Source of the DNA: Acinetobacter kanungonis
Lineage (GTDB): Bacteria > Pseudomonadota > Gammaproteobacteria > Pseudomonadales > Moraxellaceae
NCBI RefSeq assembly: GCF_009939195.1
Contig: NZ_JAACKC010000003.1
Location: 351,473 to 415,472 of the forward strand
Reading direction: 5' to 3'
Length of the DNA: 64,000 nt
Position 1 is the stretch's first letter. Every line of letters begins with the position of its first letter. A program made the position numbers and the translations under genes. Shown piece after piece: positions 1 through 9,825 of the stretch. Below the pieces are notes generated by a model, which ran no database searches, was not told the origin of the DNA, and saw only the letters and a program-made list of their open reading frames with translations.

Positions 1-1256
1 TACAACTCCTAGAGATTGGCTCAGAAACCGAGCAATTAAGTGCGTGTAGACTTTCATTGTTGTTGGGTATTGCGACACCGCAGAATCAGATTTCCACTTA
101 TCTTAAGTTAGCTCGCCAATTACTGGCAGTCGATTATGCTGTGTTGCAATTTCAGCATGAGCCCTATGCATGGATCTCGACAGCGACGGGTTTAAAAGCC
201 TATGCCTGTTCAGGTCTTTTTGCTGACTTACAAGTACCAGACTATGTCGATGTGCAACATGCAGATTATACTGCTTTTGTGAGTGAGGTTTCGCGTTTGG
301 GCTTGGCTGCTGAGCCGCGCTTACTGGTCTTGAACTTATGCAATGCTGAGGGGCAATCCTTTGGTCAGGTGGCTTTTTTTGATCAGCAGACCACCGCATT
401 TAGTCCAGAGCAGATCCAAATGCTGCAAGAGTTGTTTGCCAGCTTAATCAAGCATATTGAGCTGAAGATTGATCATGCTGAACTCAAAGAAATGTATGAG
501 CAGCAGTCGGCTTTAAATTTTAGTAAAACCAAATTTTTCCAGATTATTGCACATGATTTACGTGCTCCTTTTCATGGACTACTGGGCTTTTCAGAAGTGC
601 TGGCGCAAGAGCGGGATAGTTTAGATGAAGCCAGTATTCAAAATATCGCCGATTACTTGCATGACACTACGCAGTCAATCTATAGCCTATTGGAAAGTTT
701 ACTCAATTGGGCGATGGCTGAAGGCGGGCGCTTTGTATTCCATCCAATCAATTTTCAATTGAAGCAAGCCTCTAAAATTGTGTTCGATGTATTAAATGGA
801 CTCGCGATTAAAAAGAAAATTCAATTGATTGAAGATGTTCCTGAAGAAATAAAAGTTTTTGCGGACATCAATATGGTGACTTCCGTAATTCAAAATCTGG
901 TCTCGAATGCGCTGAAGTTTACGCATATGGATGGGACTGGAGTGGTGAAAATTTCAGCGAAAGTGACAGAAAAGGGCGTCGAGATTTCCATTCAGGATAC
1001 AGGTCTAGGCATGACACCCCAGCAAATTGAACAGTTATTTCAACCGCGATTAACAGTGAGTTTTAAAGGCACCGATGGTGAAAAAGGCATGGGACTAGGT
1101 TTGGTGCTGTGTAAACGCTTCGTGGAAATTAATCATGGTGAAATTGAAGTGCATTCTAAAGAGGGAGAAGGCACCCTATTTAAGGTCACTTTGCCGCAAG
1201 CCGAATCCCATCTCGCCCTCAGTGCCAATCAAAAATTCATAGAAGTTTCTCCTTAA
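1..1256 (+). CDS. GAF-like sensor histidine kinase, 5' end outside the window
   Basis: Cytoplasmic sensor kinase that should autophosphorylate on His and pass phosphate to an unseen response regulator. The frame is open back to the window edge with no stop, and the upstream codons read as sensible protein, so the TTG at 57 is not the real start and the gene is truncated here. Counting from 57, residues 1-130 look like a GAF-type sensor region, followed by a short coiled coil. The HisKA H-box AHDLRAP is near residue 166. HATPase N (NLVSNALKF), G1 (DTGLGM) and G2 (GMGLGL) boxes are intact. No transmembrane segment is visible in this part. The ligand and the partner regulator cannot be read from the sequence. 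Confidence 0.85.
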   Translation, partial: QLLEIGSETEQLSACRLSLLLGIATPQNQISTYLKLARQLLAVDYAVLQFQHEPYAWISTATGLKAYACSGLFADLQVPDYVDVQHADYTAFVSEVSRLGLAAEPRLLVLNLCNAEGQSFGQVAFFDQQTTAFSPEQIQMLQELFASLIKHIELKIDHAELKEMYEQQSALNFSKTKFFQIIAHDLRAPFHGLLGFSEVLAQERDSLDEASIQNIADYLHDTTQSIYSLLESLLNWAMAEGGRFVFHPINFQLKQASKIVFDVLNGLAIKKKIQLIEDVPEEIKVFADINMVTSVIQNLVSNALKFTHMDGTGVVKISAKVTEKGVEISIQDTGLGMTPQQIEQLFQPRLTVSFKGTDGEKGMGLGLVLCKRFVEINHGEIEVHSKEGEGTLFKVTLPQAESHLALSANQKFIEVSP

Positions 1257-1563
1257 AATTGAACGCTAGTTGATTTTCAATAAAAATAATCAGAAAACAG
1301 AATGTGCAAGGTAGTATCCCTTGAGATGATTGAGTACACTCAAGCTAAAGACGCGGTCATACTTTTGCCCAATAGCCGATTTTAATGGTTCTGCCTATGC
1401 TGGAGAGCAACACGATCAAGTCGTGCTGAAACGGGTGGGGCTGATGATTCGATGTGGATCAAAGTGAAATTCCAACTCGATATGCAACATGCGATGACAA
1501 GAACCTTGATAATTAAAGAAGACGTTGAACTCGGCGTGTGCCGAAAAAGGAGAGTGGCTCTTG
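1257..1563. other. Spacer between kinase gene and glnE, possible decayed coding remnant
   Basis: About 300 bases without a recognisable gene. Two short out-of-phase stretches, about 1332-1470 and 1452-1574, read as protein-like and could be one old frame broken by an indel. The second runs into the first codons of glnE. I recognise no family. The only clear signal is an AAGGAGAG ribosome binding site at 1547-1554 serving glnE. Confidence 0.3.
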
Positions 1564-4323
1564 ATGAACGCTGAACAATTGCAGAAAACCTTGTGTGCCA
1601 GCCAATATGCAGAACAAGTTTTGGCAATCCACTCCAGCTTATTAGAACAAGATTACAGCGTTGATCAGTTCCAGAGTTCCTTAGCCACAGCACAAATTTA
1701 TGCACACGTCCAAGATGAATTACAACATGTAGAAGATGAAACGACGTGGTTGCGACTCAGTCGAGTATTACGCGCTCGATTGATGTTTCGCTGGATTTGG
1801 CAAGATGCCAACCAGTTGACGGACGTGGTGACACTCACCCGCGAACTGTCCGATTTTGCTGACGCCATGGTGTGTGCTGCAAAAGATTTTGCGCGTAGGC
1901 CGCTGGTTGCCAAGCACGGTGAGCCAATCGGTTATAACGGCAAAGTTCAAGATTTGATTGTGATTGCCATGGGCAAACATGGTGCCCAAGAACTCAATTT
2001 GTCTAGCGATATTGATTTGATATTTGCTTTTGATGAGCAAGGCGAAACCAATGGGCGCAAATGTATTGATGTACAGCAATTTTGCATTCTTTGGGGACAA
2101 AAGCTGATTTACCTGCTGGACCATATGACTGCGGATGGTTTTGTCTTCCGTGTAGATATGCGTTTGCGTCCATGGGGTGATGGTTCTGCGTTGGCCATTA
2201 GTCATGTGGCTTTGGAAAAATACCTGAGTCAGCACGGGCGCGAATGGGAGCGCTATGCGTGGATCAAGGCACGTATCGTCACAGGGGGTAAAGAGGGTGA
2301 TGAATTACTGGCAATGACCCGTCCATTCGTGTTCCGACGTTATGTGGATTACACCGCCTTTGAAGCCATGCGCGAAATGAAAGCCATGATTGAGCGCGAA
2401 GTGGCACGTCGGAATATTGAAGATGATATTAAACTGGGTGCAGGCGGAATTCGCGAAGTCGAATTTATTGTGCAGGTGTTCCAGTTAATTTATGGCGGCT
2501 CAAAACTCGAACTACAAGATCGTCAATGTCTGGTCAGCCTGCATCATTTGGGCGAGGTCGGTTTACTGGATCCACAAGTGGTGCTTGAGCTGGAAGATGC
2601 CTATTTATTCTTGCGCCGAGTTGAACATGCCATTCAGGCACTGAACGATCAGCAAACCCAATCCTTACCGAGTGAGCCTGAACTGCGTCAGCGCATGACT
2701 GAGACTCTGGGCTATGCAGATTGGCAGTCTTTCTTGGATGTGCTGAATCAAAAGCGCGCCAAAGTGATTTATCAGTTTGAGCACCTGATTAAGGAAAAAG
2801 AACCCGATCCATTGGTGGAGAGTTTCGGTCAGCTAGAGCAACGCTTACAGGCTGTACTGGATGAAGATGCGAAAAATCTGGTGCATGAGTTCTGGTATGG
2901 CAATGCCTTAAAAAAACTGCCTGCCAAAGCCGTACAGCGTTTAAAAATGTTCTGGCCACATTTGATTGAAGCAATTTTAGAGTCGGATAAACCGCAAACC
3001 GCTTTATTACGTTTAATGCCTTTGGTCGAATCGGTGATGCGTCGTACCGTGTACTTGGTGATGCTGATTGAAAGTAAAGGCGCATTACAACGTCTGGTCA
3101 AAATGGCGACGGTCAGTCCATGGATTTGTGAAGAATTGACGCATTATCCAGTGCTGCTGGATGAATTCTTATCCATGGATTTTGAACTGCCGCGCCGTCA
3201 GGATTTGCAGGATTCTTTACGTCAGCAATTGCTGCGTATTGAACTGGATGAAGTGGAAGACCTGATGCGAGTGTTGCGTCTGTTCAAGAAGTCGAATGTC
3301 TTGGCGGTGGCTGCCAGTGATGTCTTGGCAGAAAGCCCATTGATGAAAGTGTCAGATGCCTTAACCGATATTGCAGAAGTGTCGGTCAATGCGACCCTGA
3401 ATATGGCGTATCAGATGGTGGCTAAACGACATGGTTTCCCGCTCGACATTGAAGGTCAGCGCTGTGCGATTGACCATACGGCATTTGCCGTGGTGGGGTA
3501 TGGGAAAGTCGGCGGGATTGAACTGGGATATGGTTCAGATTTGGACTTGGTGTTTATTCATTATATGGATGAGCAGGCGGATACCGATGGACCGAAATCG
3601 ATCAGTGGTTTTGAATTTGCCATGCGTGTGGCACAGAAATTTATTTCACTGATGACCACGCAAACCCTAGATGGTCGTGTTTATGAAATTGATACACGCC
3701 TGCGTCCTTCGGGTGAGGCGGGAGTGTTGGTCACCAGTCTAAAAGCTTTCGAACAATATCAACTGAAAAATGCCTGGTTATGGGAGCATCAAGCACTGGT
3801 ACGTGCACGCTCGATTGCGGGTGAAGAAACCTTGCGGGATAAGTTCGAGCAACTGCGTTGTCGCATCTTAACCTTGCCTAGAGAAGAGGCTAATGTCCGC
3901 GAAGAAGTGTTGAAAATGCGTCAGAAAATGAAAGACCATTTAGGTTCTTCTAAAGAACAACAAAAAGATGGAATTTTTCATTTAAAACAGGATGCAGGTG
4001 GTATCGTTGATATTGAATTTATGGCACAGTATGCTGTGTTAGCATGGAGTGGGTCGAATCCCGATCTCGCCCATTACTCCGACAATGTACGAATCCTTGA
4101 AGACGCTGCAAAAGCAGGTTGCTTATCCAGTGACGATGCAACAGCATTGATTCAAGCTTATCTCAGTGAACGAGCCGAGAGCCACCGTTTAGCACTTGCG
4201 AACCAATCCATGCAAGTAAATGCTGCGGACTGGCACAATACCCGCGTGATCGTTTGCAAGTTATGGCAAAGATTAATAGATCCAACTGCCACGGCAGTAT
4301 TGGATAAAAATGACTGTGTATAA
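1564..4323 (+). CDS. glnE: Bifunctional glutamine synthetase adenylyltransferase/adenylyl-removing enzyme
   Basis: GlnE adds AMP to, or removes it from, glutamine synthetase in response to PII and glutamine, linking nitrogen status to enzyme activity. The protein has the family's duplicated nucleotidyltransferase architecture. A first GxG...DxDL motif (GKHGAQELNLSSDIDLIF) lies in the N-terminal adenylyl-removing half, and a second (GYGKVGGIELGYGSDLDLVF) in the C-terminal adenylylating half. An ATG at 1564 sits about 9 nt after AAGGAGAG; a TTG at 1561 is an in-frame alternative, and a TTG at 1525 lacks such a site. That gives 919 residues, normal for GlnE. ilvE follows after 18 nt and is probably co-transcribed. 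Confidence 0.95.
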   Translation: MNAEQLQKTLCASQYAEQVLAIHSSLLEQDYSVDQFQSSLATAQIYAHVQDELQHVEDETTWLRLSRVLRARLMFRWIWQDANQLTDVVTLTRELSDFADAMVCAAKDFARRPLVAKHGEPIGYNGKVQDLIVIAMGKHGAQELNLSSDIDLIFAFDEQGETNGRKCIDVQQFCILWGQKLIYLLDHMTADGFVFRVDMRLRPWGDGSALAISHVALEKYLSQHGREWERYAWIKARIVTGGKEGDELLAMTRPFVFRRYVDYTAFEAMREMKAMIEREVARRNIEDDIKLGAGGIREVEFIVQVFQLIYGGSKLELQDRQCLVSLHHLGEVGLLDPQVVLELEDAYLFLRRVEHAIQALNDQQTQSLPSEPELRQRMTETLGYADWQSFLDVLNQKRAKVIYQFEHLIKEKEPDPLVESFGQLEQRLQAVLDEDAKNLVHEFWYGNALKKLPAKAVQRLKMFWPHLIEAILESDKPQTALLRLMPLVESVMRRTVYLVMLIESKGALQRLVKMATVSPWICEELTHYPVLLDEFLSMDFELPRRQDLQDSLRQQLLRIELDEVEDLMRVLRLFKKSNVLAVAASDVLAESPLMKVSDALTDIAEVSVNATLNMAYQMVAKRHGFPLDIEGQRCAIDHTAFAVVGYGKVGGIELGYGSDLDLVFIHYMDEQADTDGPKSISGFEFAMRVAQKFISLMTTQTLDGRVYEIDTRLRPSGEAGVLVTSLKAFEQYQLKNAWLWEHQALVRARSIAGEETLRDKFEQLRCRILTLPREEANVREEVLKMRQKMKDHLGSSKEQQKDGIFHLKQDAGGIVDIEFMAQYAVLAWSGSNPDLAHYSDNVRILEDAAKAGCLSSDDATALIQAYLSERAESHRLALANQSMQVNAADWHNTRVIVCKLWQRLIDPTATAVLDKNDCV

Positions 4324-4341
4324 AAATTTGGAGTGTGTGCC

Positions 4342-5268
4342 ATGAATTTGGCTGATCGTGATGGTTTTATTTGGCAAGATGGACAATTAGTTGACTGGCG
4401 TGAAGCGAAAGTTCACGTTTTAACGCATACTTTGCATTACAGTATGGGTGTCTTTGAAGGTGTGCGTGCTTATGAAACACCAAAAGGTACAGCGATTTTC
4501 CGTTTACAAGACCACACAAAGCGTTTGCTTAATTCTGCAAAAATTTATCAAATGAAAGTCCCATTTGATCAAGCAACGCTAGAACAAGCTCAAATTGATG
4601 TAGTTCGTGAAAATAAATTAGCATCATGCTATTTACGTCCTTTGATCTGGATTGGTTCGGAAAAACTCGGTATTGCAGCAACCAATAACACCATTCATGC
4701 CGCTGTAGCTGCTTGGGGTTGGGGTGCATATTTAGGTGAAGAGGCGATGGCGAAAGGTATTCGCGTTAAAACTTCATCTTTCACGCATCACCATCCAAAC
4801 GTGACCATGTGTAAAGCAAAAGCATCAGGTAACTATACGCTGTCGATTTTGGCTCACCAAGAAGTTGCGCATTCAGGTTATGACGAAGCAATGCTCATGG
4901 ATCCTCAAGGCTATGTCTGCCAAGGTTCTGGCGAAAACGTCTTCCTCGTGAAAGATGGTGTGTTACATACACCTGATATTGCGGGTGGTGCATTGGATGG
5001 TATTACGCGTCAAACCGTGATTACCATTGCCAAAGACTTAGGTTATGAAGTCGTAGAACGCCGTATTACCCGTGATGAGTTCTACATCGCGGATGAAGCA
5101 TTCTTTACAGGTACTGCTGCCGAAGTTACGCCAATTCGTGAATATGATGACCGTCAAATCGGTTGTGGTTCACGTGGTCCAATCACAACTGAAATTCAAA
5201 AAACCTATTTTGATGCAGTCCAAGGTCGTAACGACAAATATGCACACTGGTTGACTTACGTAAACTAA
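4342..5268 (+). CDS. ilvE: Branched-chain amino acid aminotransferase
   Basis: PLP enzyme that makes leucine, isoleucine and valine from their keto acids with glutamate as donor. It is a class IV aminotransferase of 308 residues, the usual length. The start region HTLHYSMGVFEGVRAYET is typical. The PLP-lysine region is CKAKASGNYTLS, and the phosphate-binding part includes GSGENVF and FFTGTAAEV. The ATG at 4342 has GGAG 8 nt upstream; a GTG three codons earlier is less likely. A strong terminator follows. In Acinetobacter ilvE marks the left border of the outer-core LOS locus, which starts just downstream here. Confidence 0.95.
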   Translation: MNLADRDGFIWQDGQLVDWREAKVHVLTHTLHYSMGVFEGVRAYETPKGTAIFRLQDHTKRLLNSAKIYQMKVPFDQATLEQAQIDVVRENKLASCYLRPLIWIGSEKLGIAATNNTIHAAVAAWGWGAYLGEEAMAKGIRVKTSSFTHHHPNVTMCKAKASGNYTLSILAHQEVAHSGYDEAMLMDPQGYVCQGSGENVFLVKDGVLHTPDIAGGALDGITRQTVITIAKDLGYEVVERRITRDEFYIADEAFFTGTAAEVTPIREYDDRQIGCGSRGPITTEIQKTYFDAVQGRNDKYAHWLTYVN

Positions 5269-5286
5269 GTTGATCGGTTAAGATCA

Positions 5287-5316
5287 AAAGGCGAGACCTC
5301 GGTTTCGCCTTTTTTT
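5287..5316 (+). terminator. Rho-independent terminator after ilvE
   Basis: AGGCGA paired with TCGCCT around a short loop, followed by a run of seven T. It separates glnE-ilvE from the LOS genes. Confidence 0.8.
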
Positions 5317-5343
5317 ATTGAAATTTCAAAATGGTTAGAGTTT

Positions 5344-6225
5344 ATGCATATTGTTTATGTGAGTGATGGAAAGGCGGGACACCGTTCACAAGCACTTGGC
5401 TTGTTCAAAGCCCTACAAAGACAATCGATAGAAACGGTGAACTTTGAAGAAATTTCGATAGAGGACTTAGCTTTATTTACACTTATTGCAGGACTGTTTC
5501 GTAGATCGATTTCACAGTTGAATACTCCCCCTGATTTGATTATTGGGGTCGGGAGTCATACGCAATTACGTGTACTACTGCTTGGGAAAATTTATGCGCA
5601 AGCCAAAACGGTCATTTTAATGAAACCGAATTATCCATTGGCTTGGTTTAATTATAGTGTGATTCCAGAACATGATGGTATTCCAGCCTCTGATCGCGTG
5701 ATTGTGACCCAAGGCGCCTTGAATCCGATTGTGAATGAACAGCGACATCAATCTGGGCGGATTTTGATTGCATTGGGTGGTTCATCTAAACGCCATCAAT
5801 GGAATGCGGATAAAGTCTTTACTTCGATTGAACAGATTGTGAAGCAACATCCGAATAATGAAATTATTATTACCACCTCACGTCGAACACCTGAGCAGTT
5901 TGTTGAGCGCTTGAGTGCCTATCCTTTTTTACCGCATGTGCATTTTTTTCCAGTCGAACATACCCCGCAAGGCTGGATTTTTGAAGAGATGCAAAAAGCA
6001 GAAGCAGTTTGGGTCACTGAAGACAGCGTCTCAATGATTTATGAGGCATTAACTGCTGGATGTAAAGTGGGAATTATTAAAATAGATAGATTAAAGTCTG
6101 ATAGAATTACACGCCAGTTAGATCAACTATTAACACTGAATACGTCTGATACTGCACAACACAACTGTTTGTACTTAGAAATGAACGAAGCAATGAGAGT
6201 TGCCGAAATTCTATTGAAAAAATAG
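5344..6225 (+). CDS. ELM1/GtrOC1-type putative glycosyltransferase, first gene of the OC locus
   Basis: Member of the family named after the plant mitochondrial fission protein ELM1 (DUF1022-like). In Acinetobacter this family is the first putative LOS outer-core glycosyltransferase. Visible marks are the N-terminal VSDGKAGHRSQALGL, a GVGSHTQLR segment after about residue 60, ALGGSSKRH near residue 140, and the C-terminal WVTEDSVSMIYEAL, all typical of the family and resembling a GT-B fold. No signal peptide or membrane helix, so it should act on the cytoplasmic face. Six same-strand genes start here with small gaps or overlaps. Acceptor and sugar are unknown. Confidence 0.8.
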   Translation: MHIVYVSDGKAGHRSQALGLFKALQRQSIETVNFEEISIEDLALFTLIAGLFRRSISQLNTPPDLIIGVGSHTQLRVLLLGKIYAQAKTVILMKPNYPLAWFNYSVIPEHDGIPASDRVIVTQGALNPIVNEQRHQSGRILIALGGSSKRHQWNADKVFTSIEQIVKQHPNNEIIITTSRRTPEQFVERLSAYPFLPHVHFFPVEHTPQGWIFEEMQKAEAVWVTEDSVSMIYEALTAGCKVGIIKIDRLKSDRITRQLDQLLTLNTSDTAQHNCLYLEMNEAMRVAEILLKK

Positions 6226-6234
6226 AGCTTTTAC

Positions 6235-7263
6235 ATGAAAATTTTACATATCGCAAATTTTGGATTTAATAAGCAAGGTGCACATTTTTATTGCACAGAT
6301 CGTAAAATTTCAGCTGGCCTAATTGAGAATGGGCACTTTGTTTATGATTTCAGCTTTCGTGATATGGCTCGTATGGGTACCATTTTTAAAACTAAAAAGT
6401 TGGGTGCAAATTGGGCCAACAAAGAAATTTTAAAAATCGTCAATAATATTGAACCAGATCTAGTGCTGATTGGTCATAGTGACCTGATGAGTTCGAGCGT
6501 ACTGGGTGACATTAAGCAGCAATACCCGAAAACTAAAATTGCATTTTGGTATGTTGATCCATTGTACTTAGAGCAGAAGCTGGGCTTTGTTCGTGAATTC
6601 TCCCCGTACTTGGATGCTATTTTCTGTACGACTGGAGGAGAATACCTCAAAAAACTCAAACAGCCGCATTTGAAAGCCGCGTATATGCCTAATGTAGGGC
6701 ATCATAATGTTGAAATGTTAAAGCAATTTGAATCAGAAAATATTGATAAAGATTTTATTTTCTGTGGCGTAGTTTATAAAGAACCAGTACGTGAAAAATT
6801 TCTTAAAGATTTGGCCGAAACATTAAAACAAAACCAAGTGCAGTATCAGTATTATGGCTGTTTTGAACAACCTGGTGTGTATGGTAAAGGATATTATAAA
6901 GTATTGTCAGAGTCACGTATGGGCTTGAATTATTCGCGTAGAAATGATGTGACTTTATATAGTTCTGACCGAATTGTGCAGCTGACTGGTAATGGTTTAT
7001 TAACCTTTAGTCCCCGTATTCCTGATTTTTGCAAACTGTATACGGAACAAGAAGTAGTTTATTTTGATGACCAAAATGATTTGGCTGCCAAAATTAAATA
7101 CTATGCGGATCATCCTGTGGAAGCTAAGCAAATTGCAGAAGCCGGCTGGAGTAAAACCCGCAACAGTTTTAATGCCAAGCGTATCAGCCAATTTATGATA
7201 GAAGTCATTTTTGATTTACCACTGTCAGAGGCTTATGAGTGGTCGCATGAGGTATATGCTTAA
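6235..7263 (+). CDS. Glycosyltransferase with C-terminal Glyco_trans_1_2-type domain (CgeB-like)
   Basis: Predicted cytoplasmic sugar transferase for LOS core assembly. The N-terminal half has a Rossmann-like start (KILHIANFGFN) and a PDLVLIGHSDLMSS segment. The C-terminal third has the pattern SRRNDVT...SDRIVQLTGNGLLTFSPRIPDF...EEVVYFDD-like text and the final AEAGWSKTRNSF helix seen in CgeB/spore-maturation-type transferases. 342 residues. The ATG is 9 nt after the preceding stop, and its TAA overlaps the start of the deacetylase gene by one base, which suggests translational coupling. Confidence 0.75.
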   Translation: MKILHIANFGFNKQGAHFYCTDRKISAGLIENGHFVYDFSFRDMARMGTIFKTKKLGANWANKEILKIVNNIEPDLVLIGHSDLMSSSVLGDIKQQYPKTKIAFWYVDPLYLEQKLGFVREFSPYLDAIFCTTGGEYLKKLKQPHLKAAYMPNVGHHNVEMLKQFESENIDKDFIFCGVVYKEPVREKFLKDLAETLKQNQVQYQYYGCFEQPGVYGKGYYKVLSESRMGLNYSRRNDVTLYSSDRIVQLTGNGLLTFSPRIPDFCKLYTEQEVVYFDDQNDLAAKIKYYADHPVEAKQIAEAGWSKTRNSFNAKRISQFMIEVIFDLPLSEAYEWSHEVYA

Positions 7264-8015
7264 TGTCGATTTTATATGTCATTTTAGGTGTGCTTGCATT
7301 GGCAGCAGTCTTATATCTATTAGGAAACTATACGTTTTGGTTGCCATTTCGTAGTTCTAAAATGCCTCGTGTGGTGATGTTGCATCAAGTGACGCCTGAT
7401 GCCGAGGCATCGGGTATGAATATGCCACCAGCAAAATTTGAACAGCTGTTGCAGTATTTGGTTAAAAAGAAGGCCACGTTTTGCTTCGTATCAGAACTTG
7501 ATCAATATGCAGATAAAAGCAATATTTTTGCGTTGTCTTTTGATGATGGTTTTTTAGATAACTATATATATGCCTATCCATTACTAAAAAAATACAATGC
7601 CAAAGCAACAATTTATTTGGCAACACAAATTGAAGGCATTGAAAAGTTGAATGAAGTACAAATTCAAGAGATGGCAGACTCAGGAGTCATAGAATTTGGA
7701 GCGCATACGCAACACCATGTAAATTTATTAAAACTGTCTGATGAAGAAGCATTTACAGAAATGTTGGCATCGAAGAAAGATGTTGAAGCTTTAGTTGGGA
7801 CGTGCCGTAGTTTTGCATATCCTTTTGGTCGTTTTAACGAAAAGCATCAGCAGATGGCGAAAGATATAGGTTTTAGTAATGCTGTGTCTACGAGAAAAAA
7901 AGTCGAAGCTTTTACGCCTGCCAATCAATTCAACATTCCCCGAGTGAGCACACATGGTGCAATGAATGCCTTACAAATGCGTATTGCCTTAGCTAAAGGA
8001 CGTTATAAATTATGA
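7263..8015 (+). CDS. Polysaccharide deacetylase family protein (NodB-type)
   Basis: Probably removes an N-acetyl group from an LOS core sugar. One N-terminal hydrophobic helix (about residues 4-22) suggests inner-membrane anchoring. NodB motifs are present: SFDDGF (motif 1, catalytic Asp-Asp), GAHTQHHVNL (motif 2, H-x3-H metal ligands) and FAYPFGRFN (motif 3). 250 residues. The start overlaps the preceding stop, and its own stop overlaps the next start (ATGA at 8012). The position matches the pda gene I recall in Acinetobacter OC loci. The sugar target is inferred, not seen. Confidence 0.85.
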   Translation: MSILYVILGVLALAAVLYLLGNYTFWLPFRSSKMPRVVMLHQVTPDAEASGMNMPPAKFEQLLQYLVKKKATFCFVSELDQYADKSNIFALSFDDGFLDNYIYAYPLLKKYNAKATIYLATQIEGIEKLNEVQIQEMADSGVIEFGAHTQHHVNLLKLSDEEAFTEMLASKKDVEALVGTCRSFAYPFGRFNEKHQQMAKDIGFSNAVSTRKKVEAFTPANQFNIPRVSTHGAMNALQMRIALAKGRYKL

Positions 8016-8776
8016 TTCCATGCAGTGTTTATATCGTTACGTTGAATTGTGGTGCTTGGCTCAAAGATACTCTAAACAGTGTCAAAGACTTTTCAGAAGT
8101 GATCATTTTGGATTCAGGTAGTACAGATGATACTTATACGATTGCTCAGACTTTTTCTAATGTAAAGATTTCTCATCAAGATTGGCAGGGCTATGCAGGG
8201 CAAAAAAGCCTTGCCTTGGCGCAATGCAGAAATGAATGGGTGCTGAATTTGGATGGTGATGAAGTATTATCTAAAGAATTAAAATCGGAAATTGTACAGG
8301 TTATTCAAGCCAATCAAATCGATGCTTTAATTACCCCAATTAATGACGTATTTTTGGGTGTTCCCAATAGTAAGCATACAAAAAAACATGCCAAGGTACG
8401 TTTTTTTCGCAAAAGCAAAGGGCATTATGATCTAGCTAACAAAGTTCATGAAAACGTGATCGTAGAAGGGCAAAGTGTCAAAGCTGAGGGTGATATTTAT
8501 CATTATGGTGAATCTAGCATCTTTGTTAAAGTTGAAAAAAATAATCAGTATTCGAATTTAAAGGCTGTGGAGAAGTTTCAAAAGGCTAAAAAGCCAAGCT
8601 TGCTAAAACTGAGTTTAGTCATGCCTATGACTTTCTTAAAGTCTTACTTTATTCGCCGTAGTTGTTTAAATGGTTGGCGCGGTTTTGTAAACAGCATGAT
8701 TAATGCATTTTATGCATTTTTAAAAGAAGCTAAGCTGTTTGAACAATATCAAAATGTGAAGCAGAAGCGGGACTAG
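8012..8776 (+). CDS. Glycosyltransferase family 2, WaaE/KdtX-like
   Basis: GT-A fold transferase for LOS core extension. It begins IVTLNCGAWLKDTLNSV, then has EVIILDSGSTDDT and NLDGDEVLS, the nucleotide-sugar and metal-binding (DxD-like) elements of GT2 enzymes such as LPS core beta-1,4-glucosyltransferases. A C-terminal hydrophobic/basic stretch (residues about 195-240) may bind the inner membrane. 254 residues. The ATG overlaps the deacetylase stop by 4 nt, so the pair is probably translationally coupled. Confidence 0.85.
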   Translation: MIPCSVYIVTLNCGAWLKDTLNSVKDFSEVIILDSGSTDDTYTIAQTFSNVKISHQDWQGYAGQKSLALAQCRNEWVLNLDGDEVLSKELKSEIVQVIQANQIDALITPINDVFLGVPNSKHTKKHAKVRFFRKSKGHYDLANKVHENVIVEGQSVKAEGDIYHYGESSIFVKVEKNNQYSNLKAVEKFQKAKKPSLLKLSLVMPMTFLKSYFIRRSCLNGWRGFVNSMINAFYAFLKEAKLFEQYQNVKQKRD

Positions 8777-8778
8777 AC

Positions 8779-9810
8779 ATGAAGATTGTCCAAGTTTTAG
8801 CGACCAGTGGTGGCATTGGAGGATTAGAACAACATACCTTTAATCTGGTCAATGAAATGTCACTGCAGCATGAAGTGCATGTTTTGGCACATCCATGCTA
8901 TGCGGGAAAATTCATTACAGGGGTACATTTTCATGCAATAGACTTTGCCCGCAGCCGTTGGAATATTTTCCTGCTGTGGCAGTTGAAAAGTTTGATTAAT
9001 CAAATACAGCCAGATATTGTGCATGCTCAAGCTGGAAAAGCTGCAGAGTTGATTTCAAGAATTCGCTATTGGTTGAATCCTGTAAAATTTGTCACAACTG
9101 TACACGGAACTAAAAAGAATAAAGCTATTTATGCTTCAGGTGATGCTGTCATTGCAGTTAGTCAGGCACTAACTCAAGGCATACCTGCAGCTAAAGTTCA
9201 CGTTGTATATAATGGGGTATATCAGCAACCTGTGCTTTCAGATTTGCGACAACAGCAATTGAAGGCAGACCTTTATGCTCAATACCCTGAGATGGATAGT
9301 TCTAAAAAAATTGTAATGAGTATTGGTCGGCTTGAACCAGTCAAAAATATCAGCTTGCTTTTAAATGCCATGCAGGGCATTGATGCAAATCTTTGGGTTG
9401 TAGGCGATGGTTCATTGCGAGACTCGTTGGAAAAGCAAGCAGCACAGCAGCATATGCAGCATCAAATCGCTTTTCTGGGATTCCGTAGTGATGCTCGGGA
9501 TTTGATTCAGCTTGCAGATACCATCGTTTTATCTTCTGATCGTGAAGGATTTCCTTTGGTCATGGTGGAGGCTTTACAGGCTGATAAAACCATGGTTTCA
9601 ACTAAAGTAAATGGCGTGATTGAGTGGCTGCCTGAGCCATATCTTGCAAATATTGGACAAGCGAAAGAGTTGCAACAAGCAATAGAAAATGCTTTAACTG
9701 TACAAGCACAAGCGGATTTTTCCCCTTTATTTATGAAAGCAAAGCAAGAGTTAACTGTTACTGCCATGACACAGCAAACGCTCAATATTTATGAGCATTT
9801 GCTAAAATAG
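8779..9810 (+). CDS. Glycosyltransferase family 4 (GT-B)
   Basis: Retaining GT-B transferase, probably adding a sugar to the LOS outer core. N-terminal GGIGGLEQHTFNLV acceptor-domain motif. The donor domain has MSIGRLEPVKNISLLL, then VVGDGSLRDSLE, ending with SSDREGFPLVMVEAL, the E-x7-E signature of GT4. 343 residues. It starts 2 nt after the preceding stop, and ends 15 nt before the convergent glycosidase-like gene, closing the left same-strand block of the locus. Confidence 0.88.
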   Translation: MKIVQVLATSGGIGGLEQHTFNLVNEMSLQHEVHVLAHPCYAGKFITGVHFHAIDFARSRWNIFLLWQLKSLINQIQPDIVHAQAGKAAELISRIRYWLNPVKFVTTVHGTKKNKAIYASGDAVIAVSQALTQGIPAAKVHVVYNGVYQQPVLSDLRQQQLKADLYAQYPEMDSSKKIVMSIGRLEPVKNISLLLNAMQGIDANLWVVGDGSLRDSLEKQAAQQHMQHQIAFLGFRSDARDLIQLADTIVLSSDREGFPLVMVEALQADKTMVSTKVNGVIEWLPEPYLANIGQAKELQQAIENALTVQAQADFSPLFMKAKQELTVTAMTQQTLNIYEHLLK

Positions 9811-9825
9811 TTGTTTTGGGCTTAT

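Noticed and set aside
1382..1705. Minus-strand ORF overlapping the glnE start
   Set aside because: No ribosome binding site, and it covers coding DNA of glnE.
9507..9785. Minus-strand ORF inside the GT4 gene
   Set aside because: Composition reflects the opposite strand of the GT4 donor domain; there is no start signal.
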